From Diplosphaera chodatii (Eukaryota; Chlorophyta; Trebouxiophyceae; Prasiolales; Stichococcaceae): a stretch of 64,000 nucleotides of DNA. Below the pieces are notes generated by a model. It saw nothing but the letters and a program-made list of their open reading frames with translations, made no database searches and was not told where the DNA came from. Position 1 is the stretch's first letter; the number at the start of each line of letters is the position of its first letter. The translations under genes were made by a program, and so were the position numbers. Positions 39,001 through 48,758 of this stretch are shown one piece after another. The DNA lies in assembly GCA_032358165.1 (NCBI GenBank), contig JAALGY010000033.1, positions 496,001-560,000 of the forward strand, in the 5' to 3' direction.

Positions 39001-41328
39001 ACGAGCGCAGCTTGACAGCGCCACCGCCAGAGAGTCTTCCGCGGTTGTTCCCTTCGTCGCCATCCATTCACCCGGGCGACCGCCGTGCTTCGCTGGCAGA
39101 GGCGCTGCGCGCAAACCTGCTGTTCCAGCCCGCCGCCGAGGCTGCGGTGAGCAGCACACGTGACCTGATGGAGATGGGGCATGTACACCTCGCGCTGTTC
39201 ACACACACAGTCAAAACTGCAACAGCCCATGGCCTGTTTTGCAGCGAACGTCGTGCTGATCTGCCGTGTCCACATCATAACAGGAAGCGGCAGCGGCGGC
39301 GCGGGATGAGGCTGAGCAGCTGCGGAAGCAGAATGCGCTGCTGACGGCCGAGGTGGAGGGCGCACGAGACGTCGTGTCGCAGCTGCTGGACCGCGTCAGC
39401 GGCATGCAGGTGTGCCGCTGCAACCTTGGGACGCACACCCATGGCAGATGGACGCTTGGTTGTCCGGGTACTCGTTGCCATGAGAGAACATCTGGGGCGT
39501 GCGGCATATCTGCAATGCTCTCTTCTGCCGAGTGCCGAGCGGATGATCACAGCAATGAATGCATGCCGCAGGTGGACGCCGAGGCGGGCAGGCGGCTGCT
39601 GGCAGCAAAGCTAATGCGCGCGGTCGCGGAGAACGCCACCCTGGCAGTTCGCCTGGAGCAGGTGCTGCAGCTGCAATCGACTTAGCCCATGCGCCTGCAC
39701 ATATTGAGGGATGGCTCTACATGAGCCAAGAAGTGTGAGCTTCCTGTAGACCCCAATGGGCATGCAACAGATTCACTGACATGCGTGCCCGTACAGCTGC
39801 GGGAGGCAAAGGCGGCGGAGAAGGCGCAGTTCCGCGCGCTGCACGAGCAGAAGTACCTGCCGCTCAAGAAGCGCTGTGCCGCCGCCGAGAGGCAAGTGGC
39901 CGTGCCCAAAGTGCTACAGATTGGGCTCCAATCAAGTCACCGCAACCTATGGGAACCCAGTCTCACAGATATGCCGGAGGATCTTCAGACCATGGCTGGG
40001 CGGCACCCCGATCCCGCATGTCTGTCTCTGCAGCGAGGTGGCGCGGCTGGAGGGCGCCGCGGCCCGCCAGGCGCAGGACGCGGCCGCCCGGGCGACCGAG
40101 CGCGAGCGGCAGCTGCACGCGGCGCGCACCGCCTCGGCGGCCGCCGAGCAGCGGGCCGCGATCGCGCAGGCCGCGCAGCAGGTGGGCTCACCGTATCAGC
40201 ATGGCGTGTTCAACAATCCCCACACAGTCACGTCAGTGGCACAGGATGCCTGCAGATGTGCATAGGCAGGGGTGAGGGAACAGCGCTGCTGCACGTATGC
40301 GCCGAGCTTTGTTGGTGACGTGGCATGGTAGGCAGCTGAGGGTGCCTCGCTTGAGCGCGGGCGCACGCCCGTCCAACACGGCAGCGCCAGGCTCCCTCGC
40401 TGCGAGGGCCTTGATGTGGACTGGCATGCCGTCGCAGGAGCTGCAGCGGGAGCTGGAGGCGAGGGCGGCCGCAGCGGCGGCAGCCGCCACCGAGCTGGCG
40501 CGCCTCAGGGCGCGCGGAGAGGAGGCGGACGCTGCGGGGGTGGCGAGCGCGGCCGTGGCGAGGGACAACGCGGCGCTGCGGCGCCAGCTGGACGAGGTCA
40601 TGCTCAGCCACGAGGCGGCGGTGCAGTCCCAAGACCGCGCCCTGGCGCAGGTGCCTCACTGACGCACCTAAGTCCTCACCTTGATGCAATGCTTCCATGC
40701 AGCTGCCATGGCACCTTCCTTGTGCACGTGTCATTGCGATCTATCAGCACTGACATGCATGCGGCCTGCCATATGATGCCCTGGAGGCCACAGCGCCTGG
40801 ACCAGTTGAATGATGTTTGGTGGCTGATGAAACAGTGTTCGGTGACAATTTAGGCAGCGACCAAGGAGGAGGAGGTGTGCCGGCAGACGGCGGCGCTGAA
40901 GAAGACTGAGTACACGCTGGGCGCCGTCAAGGCGGAGCTGGAGCGCGGGCTGCAGGCGCGCGAGGCCGCCAAATCCAGAATCGCAGGTACCGCACGATTG
41001 CTATCACCGTTCCTCTAGACGACTTCCGTGCCCTTGTCGTAACACTGGCGTTGCTGCAGCAGGCGCGTGTCAACGCAGGGCTGAAAACAGGATTGCCAAG
41101 TCATGCTCTGGCAGTTCAGATGTGTGCGCACCGGTGATTGCTTTCCTGTCGACTTCCTGGTCGTCAGCATGTGCAGTAATCGTGCGTTCGCCTCTACGTT
41201 TCAAACGGTGCGAGGTGGCGGCTCCATGCGGTGCAGGGCTGCAGGACCAGCTGAGGCGGGTGGAGAAGGACCGCCAGGACCTGCTGGAGATTTGCCAGGG
41301 CCGCCTCGCCGGCATCCCGGGCGCCTGA
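33015..41328 (+). CDS. Very large Pro/Ala/Ser-rich protein with C-terminal coiled coil (possibly TACC-like)
   Basis: I do not recognise this gene as a whole. The proposed start (33015) gives MQLGKENHHAGG, containing a KEN motif. The next exon (from about 33200) is acidic (GDVEDDAFAFQPATSFNFDE), then an exon from 33435 (LSGIRSKIGVWETKVENPGR). Huge exons at about 33977-34833, 34973-35643, 36238-36750 and 36892-38398 encode low-complexity Pro/Ala/Ser/Thr/Gln sequence with many SP and TP dipeptides. From about 38920 the protein becomes helical: LAEALRANLLFQPAAEAA, RDEAEQLRKQNALLTAEVEG, LREAKAAEKAQFRALHEQKY, VARLEGAAARQAQDAAARAT, ELARLRARGEEADAAG, EEEVCRQTAALKKTEYTLGA, and the last exon LQDQLRRVEKDRQDLLEICQ with GRLAGIPGA, stop 41326-41328. 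The RQDLLEIC ending recalls the end of TACC domains (ENEELTKIC), suggesting a spindle/centrosome role, but this is weak. Estimated length is 1,700-1,900 residues. Confidence 0.72.
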
Positions 41329-41568
41329 GCAGGGCGCACGGGCGGGAGGGGGCGTGAGCTGACGGCCGGCGTGGTGCTGGTTGGTCTGCTGGGGTGTGGC
41401 GCTCCCGGGCACCCAACCGGGTCGCATACCTAGCTGTGTTTCACAGCAGTTCAGCTTTCACAGCTGTTCAGTGGAGCTGAGATGATGTGTTGCGCTGCTC
41501 TTGATTGACATTCCTGCCATATGTGTAAACCTTAGGACTGATAGGCAGGACACCCAGATCAACACAAA
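41329..41568. other. Short convergent 3' gap with TGTAA
   Basis: This 240 bp gap separates the stops of the large coiled-coil gene (+) and the racemase gene (-). TGTAA at 41524-41528 on plus is a candidate polyadenylation signal about 200 nt past the first stop. Confidence 0.4.
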
Positions 41569-43809
41569 TCATGCAGCTGGCTGGGTCGTCTGCGCCACCA
41601 GCACGTTTAGCATGCGGTCCCCGACGTCGACGTTGCCCCCACACAGGATGACACCCACTCTCCTACAGCCCTGCAACCGCGGGTTGGCCCCAAACTGCTC
41701 CGACAACACCGCTGCAAGTCCCACTGCTCCAGACGGCTCCACCACGAGCTACATTGCACACATCAGTGTGTGTCAGCTGAAACATGTCACACAGGATCAA
41801 GTGGACGGCATACTAGACTTGCTGCCCTCCCATAAGCCACAACGTGTGTGCTGGCAGACGAACACAGTGTCACGGCCGGGCATTTGCTACAGGCACACCT
41901 TCATCCGCTCAAACACCATTCGCATGGCATCCACAATCTGGGCCTCGGAAACAGTCACCGCCGCATCGACCTTGTCCCGTATGATCGGCCATGTCAGGTC
42001 GCCCATGCGGCCTGCACAGCAAGTTGGTCCATGAGGACAAGAGTGATGCTACCGTCTGTGCGGGCAATGCCGCTTAACAAGCACAACGACGCGCACCTCG
42101 AAGGCCGTCTGCGATGGTGTCTGGCTTCGAACAGCTGACAAGCTGCCCTGCTGCCAGGCTCCTTGTCACATCAGCGGCGTCATTGTTGCCTGCAACCAGG
42201 ACCACCTCCGATGCTCCGGTTCTTGACACCAATGTACAGCTGTGGCACAGACCAAATGTGGCCTGCTATATGCGCCCACCAAGTACGCCATTTGCTGGTT
42301 TACCTGTTGGCTCTGCAGCAACGACAACGATGCTGGGACGTAGCGCCTTCACAACCGTTGCAACTCCGCCAAGCATGCCGCCGCCAGACACAGGTATCAC
42401 GATGGCATCCAGATCAGTGACCTGCATTGGCATTCACGCGCTCTGATGAGACACATGCAAAGCTCTGCCTGACTCGCTGGCAAACATCGCCAGCTTCACA
42501 TGACATCACATGGCAAGAGCTTTAGAAGGCTCACTTGGAGCACATGCACACACAGCAGAAAGCTGCGTGCCCGGCTGACCAGGCCGCTTGTGGTCTCATT
42601 AAACAAGCACGTGCATGCCAGCCCTCAAACTTCGCTTCGGAGCCAAACCTGCCAGTCGACAGTGCCGCACCTGCTCGAGGAGCTCCAGGGCCATGGTGCC
42701 CTGGCCGCTGATGACGTGCGGGTGGTTGTACGGCGGTATGAGCACCGCCCCCGTGGCTGCCTGCATGTCACCATTGGCCATCTTTCTACCAGCTTAGCAG
42801 GATGCATGGCAAGAGGTTCCCACGTGCCCATCTTGGCAGCACATCACTCACGAAATGGCATCTCACCTGAACCTCCGCCACCTTCGCCTCGCGGGCGTCC
42901 ATTGACGAGTCGCACTTCACCACATGCGCTGCACGCCGGGACGCAGGCACGTCAGCAGGCTGGCCAATGGTCACACTTGAAAACCCTCAACATGAAACAT
43001 GAAGCAATGGGAGGGTCTTCGCCGTTCAGAAAGCATGGTCCCGTCATCTTTGTTGAGACCAAGCAGCGCCTGCCAAGGGCATGGCAAGCCGCACCTCCAT
43101 AGCCCTCTATGGCCTTGATCTTGCACAGCGGGGTGTCGTGCGGCACCACCACATGCGCTGTGATGCCCCGCAGCTTGGCTGCCAGAGCCAGGGCGCCCCC
43201 ATGGTTGCCAGAGCTGTGCGTCACAACTCCCTGCAGGACAACGACGTTGTAAGCAACCCAACAAAACCTTCTGCGGAATCATGAGGTGAAGAGCAGTATC
43301 CAGCGCCCTGCACACTGATCCTGCCCAACTCCAGGTGCTAGACGACCCAAGCAATACCTTCTGCGCGTCCTCCTGTGACAGCGCCTGCACCGCATTGCAG
43401 GCGCCCCTGAACTTGAAGGCTCCGCTGCATAGCGCACACATGTCTGATCTGTGACATCGGTGCGAACAGTGTCGATCGGAATTCTATGATGATCAGCCGC
43501 CAGACACAACATAACACATGGCAGCATTGTTGCCTACGTGCGCTGGAAGATCTCGCATTTGAAGAACAGCTGCCGGCTGCACAGAGCATCCAGAGCGGAG
43601 CATGTCTGCACCTGCACAGGTCCAATGCGGTGCTTGTTCATGCTTAAAGCCGATGCTGAGGACGCTGCCACTTGAGCTCATATGCGCACTGCGACTCTTT
43701 GTGCAAAATTGCAGCGCACCGGCGTGTGACGTGCAAAATTTTCAATTCTGGCTGCAGCCTCTCGCACTGTGTCCAACGACGCAGCATAACGCTCAGCCAC
43801 CTGGCCCAT
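41569..43809 (-). CDS. Serine racemase / threonine dehydratase-like PLP enzyme
   Basis: This fold-type II PLP enzyme belongs to the serine racemase/threonine ammonia-lyase family, which racemises serine or deaminates serine/threonine. The start at 43809 gives MGQVAERYAASLDTVREAAA, then ARIENFARHTP. The next exons encode LFFKCEIFQRT and GAFKFRGACNAVQALSQEDA, holding the Schiff-base lysine of the FK-RGA motif; HSSGNHGGALALAAKLRG, the SGNH phosphate/cofactor loop; HVVVPHDTPLCKIKAIEGYG; ATGAVLIPPYNHPHVISGQG and TMALELLEQV; DAIVIPVSGGGMLGGVAT, the tetraglycine-like loop; KPDTIADGLR; IIRDKVDAAVTVSEAQIVDA; and LVVEPSGAVGLAAVLSEQFG then VILCGGNVDVGDRML. The stop is at 41569-41571. It lacks the C-terminal ACT regulatory domain of biosynthetic threonine deaminase, which favours a serine racemase-type or catabolic enzyme. 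Which activity dominates cannot be read from sequence. Confidence 0.92.
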
Positions 43810-44173
43810 GGCGACAGCCGGGCCTGCAATCTGCTCACCGTCACGCGAGGTCGCTGTGCGCTATCATGTGCGCACCCATCACCGTCGTTGCAACAGCAAA
43901 TGGTATACCGGTGCAGCCTGATCCCCTTCTCGATATGTTGCAGCCGACTGCCTTGCTTGGAAAGGTGCTACTGGCAGGTTGACCCACCTGCACCGGCGTC
44001 GCTGGTGGCAAACCTCTCGGCACGTGTTTGTCTGACACAATTCACGGTTCTGAAGCACCTCAGCTCAAAGATGCAGGCTATCTAATTGCGACAAGCTGAG
44101 AGCATCAGTGTATTGTGTCTCATTGCAGCAGCTTTGGGTAAGGCAGGGCTAGTTCGGCAACTCATTCAGCAGC
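43810..44173. promoter_or_regulatory. Divergent promoter region, racemase and YccF genes
   Basis: The two genes start in opposite directions across 364 bp. No exon or clear core promoter element is seen. Confidence 0.4.
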
Positions 44174-45416
44174 ATGCCTGTCGAGCCTGACAATCTGCGA
44201 GACGGACATAAGGGCAACCCGCCTTGGAAGAAAGTATGGGACAGATGCTATGATCTTTACCTGCGACTGTATGTATTCACAAACAAAGAGCCAGTCCTCA
44301 CCATCCGCAGGGCTCTCTGGTGCGAGACTGCGCCGCCTGTGCATGCATGCGCATGCATGCGCATGCAGGCATGGTTGGCAGGCCTGTGATGATAGTGCAT
44401 TGACGACAACACCGCTGCTCACTCGAGGTCTCGTTGTCCATCTGCTGAAGTGCGGCTACCAGCTTGCATCACAGGATATTCTCCACTGGCTGGGCGCTTG
44501 CGGTTGGCTACCTTCTGGCTGCCATCGGCATGATCACAAGTAAGTATGGGAGCGCTCTACCTAACACATTCAGGCACCCACAAATGACTCCTGGCAAAGC
44601 CTGAGTTTACCTGCCTAAGGCATCGTATTGACCTTTTTGCCATTTTCGCCATGCAGGCCTCGTGTTCATCCCTTTTGCGCCAGCTGCCGCCCGCTTTGCA
44701 CTGTGCGCTCTTACACCCTTCCTGACATACGTCTGTCACGTGCACACTGACGACACATGGGCATCCGTCTCCCTCACCACAACTTCAGACAGACATGCGT
44801 ATCAAACGATAACATTTTGTCATGCGCAGCTTTGCCTTGGATACCGTGACACAAGAAAATTACATCCACATACCCAGCGAGGGCGAGCAGCTCAAGTGGT
44901 ATCAGAATCCCGTGCACCCGTTCTGCATTGCGGCCAACGTCCTCTGGTAATGCTGCTACCAGGCCCGATGGCCCTGGTTGAGTCACACGTGTTGCCAACA
45001 TTGGTTGAAAGTCGCCTGTCTGTTTCGTGGACAGCAAGCAGCACTTTCACATTATGTGTGCAGGCTGATATTCTTCGGCTGGGGCCTGTTCCTGGCGCAC
45101 GTGGCGTCAGCACTGGTGCAAATCCCAACGATCATTGGCATCCCCACAGCCGTGACCCAGCTGCAGATGGCCAAGTTTGCGCTGTGGCCATTTGGTCAAG
45201 GTGAATCGCGGCTAGCGGCGCTGAATACGTGTGTGCGTATCGTGTGTTTAGACATGGGGACCCACGAGAACACATGTGGTCCTTTATACATGTCTGTATG
45301 GTGCAGGTGTCCGGAGGCGGTTCCTTCCAAAGTCGATGGAGGAGCTGCATGAACACGAGGAAGCTTCACAGCCTTTGGCCTCGCGGGAGTACACCAGCAG
45401 TGATGATACTGTCTGA
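44174..45416 (+). CDS. YccF-domain membrane protein
   Basis: This small integral membrane protein carries YccF-type repeats, known mostly from bacterial inner-membrane proteins of unknown function. Exon 1 (44174-44319) runs MPVEPDNLRDGHKGNPPWKK to VLTIRRALW and joins exon 2 (from 44475) to give RALWIFSTGWALAVGYLLAA with IGMIT. Exon 3 gives LVFIPFAPAAARFA, then FALDTVTQENYIHIPSEGEQ. The second membrane unit is ANVLWLIFFGWGLFLAHVAS with ALVQIPTIIGIPTAVTQLQM and KFALWPFGQ: the W-FFGW, IIGIP and PFG blocks are the YccF signature, and the first unit is a diverged copy (IFSTGW, FIPFA). The hydrophilic tail is acidic and ends TSSDDTV at 45414-45416. Four predicted membrane helices in two pairs. A vertical or transferred bacterial origin cannot be decided here. 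Confidence 0.85.
44341..44366. repeat. GCATGCATGC self-complementary tandem repeat
   Basis: GCATGCATGC is repeated twice and then GCATGC, in the first intron of the YccF gene. Each unit is palindromic, so the array can fold on itself. Confidence 0.75.
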
Positions 45417-45888
45417 GCACCAAAGCTGGAGTTGTCTTGCCCTATGCAAATAGGAGAGATAGAGCAGAGTTAGTGCAGTACTGGTTTCGGCATCGCTGGT
45501 TGCCACCGATTTTGGTCATACATGTAGGGAGCACACTCTGTTAGGCAGGGTGTGGCGGTTGCAAGAACAAATGACTGTGGAACTCGCAGGAGGCTGGTCC
45601 CCTGCAGTGTTTTTTTTGAGTCAGTCGGCTCACATGGTGTGCATGGCTGGAATAGGGCGCTGTAGGTGACATACCGTAGTTGCAAATTTTTCTTGGAAAC
45701 ACATGCATGCGTGGGAGGGTCAAGCTGCATTGCTGAAGAGTTCCAGCTTGACCCTCGGGTTTGCTAGTCCTCCCTTGCAACATTGCATGTCGTTCTGTCT
45801 GAGCATGATACGACAGGATGCTGGCCTCAACAGACGGAAGGTGCATATGACAGCAACCCGAAACTCTTACAACTGTCACATGCTCAAG
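45417..45888. other. Convergent 3' region of YccF and bilin reductase genes
   Basis: No exon is supported. It contains one short T-run near 45610 and no strong polyadenylation motif on the plus strand. On minus, TGTAA (45867-45871) lies only 18 nt past the bilin reductase stop. Confidence 0.35.
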
Positions 45889-48252
45889 TCAAGCGTGCGC
45901 CAGAGCATCCTCTTCGTCAAATACCACTGCGCAAAACAGACCATCACCGTAAGCCCAGCAGCCAGCATGTTTCTTTGGACTGCAGGCCTGACACATGCTG
46001 GAAAACGATGCCTATGTCATCGATGCACGCAAGGCACTGGACACCAGCAGCTGGGGCACCTGTGCGCATGTAGCGCTTTGTGAAGTCCTTGCCGAACCCG
46101 GCTTCCAGGACGCGCGTCGTCTTGTCGTTCTCCAGCTGCTTGGCGCTGTAGCGCGCATGCGCCTCCCTGATCTCTGCCAATCGCCTTTCCCTGCAATGTG
46201 TTCGACAAGCCTCTGATGGCTCCTTCGGCAACGGTGCAGCCACACCACCGGCTGCTCATCAGCTGCGGGTGCCGGCACGCCTGCAGCAGGTGGAAATGCG
46301 GGGCAGGGTTGCAGCTGGGTCTGGTTCAGCACCTGTCATGGACCAGTGGCGTGGCGAGCCTGGACAGCTGCAGGTGCACGCGCGTCAGTGCGATGGCATA
46401 CTTGAGGAAGTTGGAAACATCCTCTGGGCCCTGTGCAGCATAGTCGCACGGGGGGTCTGCAGCAGGACAACAGATACTGCCGGGCAGGATGCCCAGGCAT
46501 TGGAACCGATAGGATCAAGATATAAGCGAGCCATGCGGCAATCTCATGGCCGGCTTGCCTGTGGGCGCAGGATCACGCACAGGTCCGAGAAGATGGCCTT
46601 GCCCCACTCGGGTGTTGCGCGGTTGGTGGCCATGTTGTACTGCTTCTGCAGCTCCCTGTGCACAACCGAGGACAGCCCAGCGATCATACACTTCTGTTTG
46701 GGAGGGGTCTGGAGCCTCAAGGACCCACCATGACAGCCATGACAGGCAAGGTGATGCCATGCAGTGCAGCGCAGGTCGGTCGTCAAGGCTGTTACCGCGC
46801 GTTCCATGAACACAAGCCAGGAGAGCGCACTTGACGGTGCCGATGTACTGCTGCGGCAGCGAGCGGTTCATTGCCACGGGGCACAGGTCGATGACGGCCA
46901 GGCTGATGGGGCCGTCGCCCTTGCCCACCATGTCGAACGACAGGATCGGCAGGTCGTACTCCAGGCGCGGGAACATCACGCAGTGGATGACCTGCAGCAG
47001 TTTAACATAGGGCTGGCAATTGCTCGCAATCGCACCCACCCAGCATCTCAGTCACTGCAAAGGGTTTTCAGAGCAGTCACCAGGGAGCAGCCGTGAGGCA
47101 GCAACTAGAACCTGGATGCTGTCTTGGCGGTGCACGAGCTCCATGTGCAGGCGCCGGAACACGCGGGACTCGTAGCATCGGTTCTCCAGCTGCATGCGGG
47201 GGTAGGCGTCATCGCCCCGCGCCGGCCAGTCCGCCTCCCTGTAGCTCGCCGGCCACTTGTGCTCGGGGTCCAGCGAGTCGCAGTACTTCAGGTCCTGCAT
47301 TTTAGATCAAAAAATGATGCCCTCGAGAGCAGCAACTGATGCCCTCGAGAGCGTCACATGCTGCATGTCCCGGATGGCTCCCTGAAGCTTGGAAGTCCAT
47401 GTGTCCCCTGAGCTGAGTACTTGATATACTGCACAATGCGCTGTCGCACTTGAGTCTGCCGCACTTGAGTCTGCAACACCACAAATGCACAGTCTCGAAC
47501 AGTAGTACCTCTGGCATGGTGTACAGGGACAGGTCACCACCCAGCAGCTCACGCCACATGCCCTCGATCTGAGCCTCGAGGGCCTCGAATGGCGGGTCCA
47601 TCAGGCCTGTGCCCAATTACAACTGTGGCTGAGCATGGCTGGCAACCCTTCATGCTTGATGCTGAGAAGCAGGGACGAGCCCCATGTTGTGGACTGGAAA
47701 ACACTGCTGACCTTTCAGGCGCCAGCTGCCCATCCCAATGACCTGCACCGCTTCCTGCGGCGACAGTCCCCGGCGCTGCATGGCCAGCACGCCGCAGGTC
47801 CAAGAGTGCTGGCATGATCCGTCGTAACACAGACGGCCGTCAAGTGTGCAAAGCAGCATTCAGAAACACCATCATTCGTGTAATACCTCCAGGGAACCCA
47901 CCTCACCCTCCTCTGGCATCTCCGGCAGCTCGTCTCCGATGCCGTCCTCCATCATCTTCTTGAAGGCCGCAGCAATCTCGGCAGCCTCCTGTTCCGTGAC
48001 CTCCGGGTCCCCCTCCCCTTCTGCTGCTGAACATTGCCACTGCTGCCGATGCCGCGGCGGATGCTGCCGCTGATGCTGGTGCACCTGGTCTGCCTGCTGT
48101 CGATGCCGCAAGAACACGCTGCGTATTTGCTGCTGTCCAGTTGGCTGTGTTCGGAGCACGCCTGAGCTGCAGGAAGGGCTGCAGGCAGAGTGTTGCTGCT
48201 GCCGCTGCTGCATCCGTGACCGAGTGCACGATCTGCCGATTGTTGCTGACAA
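45889..48252 (-). CDS. PCYA: PcyA-type ferredoxin-dependent bilin reductase
   Basis: This enzyme reduces biliverdin IXalpha with electrons from ferredoxin, making phycocyanobilin in the plastid; green algae use such bilins in retrograde signalling. The N-terminal exon (48252, or Met 48213) is Gln/Arg-rich and Ser-rich, transit-peptide-like, then acidic (EQEAAEIAAAFKKMMEDGIG). Next: RRGLSPQEAVQVIGMGSWRL, GLMDPPFEALEAQIEGMWRE, YCDSLDPEHKWPASYREADW, LENRCYESRVFRRLHMELVH, VIHCVMFPRLEYDLPILSFD, DGPISLAVIDLCPVAMNRSL, TPEWGKAIFSDLCVILRP, EDVSNFLKYAIALTRVHLQL, EIREAHARYSAKQLENDKTT, RVLEAGFGKDFTKRYMRT and VVFDEEDALAHA, stop 45889-45891. The PcyA catalytic Glu (HMELV), His (VIHC) and Asp (SFDMV) are present with the same spacing (12 and 17 residues) as the cyanobacterial enzyme, supporting PcyA over HY2. 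No phycobiliprotein gene is nearby. Confidence 0.9.
47315..47474. repeat. Two independent short tandem duplications in one bilin reductase intron
   Basis: A 16 bp unit TGATGCCCTCGAGAGC occurs at 47315-47330 and 47337-47352, and a 15 bp unit CGCACTTGAGTCTGC occurs perfectly in tandem at 47445-47459 and 47460-47474. Both are in the same intron. Confidence 0.85.
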
Positions 48253-48758
48253 CTGGGTGGTGTCAGATGCATGACACCTGCATGATAGTGAGCATAAGAT
48301 GCATGCAAGTGCAAGAATGATTTTTTGACGACATGCTCAGCAGCTGGTATCCAATGCATGCACAGGTGCGGCAATGCTGCACGATACGCACTTGCATCGC
48401 GACGCACTGACGGTGGCACTTTGGTGGCGTACACTCTGCATTGTTGTGTCTGATCACTATGAATATGAATGTTGCTGCTGTCCTATATAGTCGTTGATTG
48501 TTTGTCCAAGACTTGCGCAACACTTATGCCAGGTGCCAGCAAACCAGCGTCAGGTGCAACCTGTCAGGAAGACGCTTGTCAGCCGATCCAACCAAGGAAG
48601 GTACAACGCGCGATGTTGTCTGCAACGCCAGGCTTTCCAGCATCGGTGACAACATTTCTGCGGCCTCGCCAGTGCCATGGCTCAGCCCCTGACATTCCTA
48701 GCAGTGCCTTGCAGGCACGACAGCCTGCATTGCGAGAGCATGCGGCCTGCAACTCGTA
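48253..48758. promoter_or_regulatory. Divergent region, bilin reductase and DUF155 genes
   Basis: Both genes start outward from this 506 bp stretch. The plus-strand open frame 48469-48759 has no family resemblance and runs into a stop just where the DUF155 ATG begins, so I treat it as leader sequence. Confidence 0.4.
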
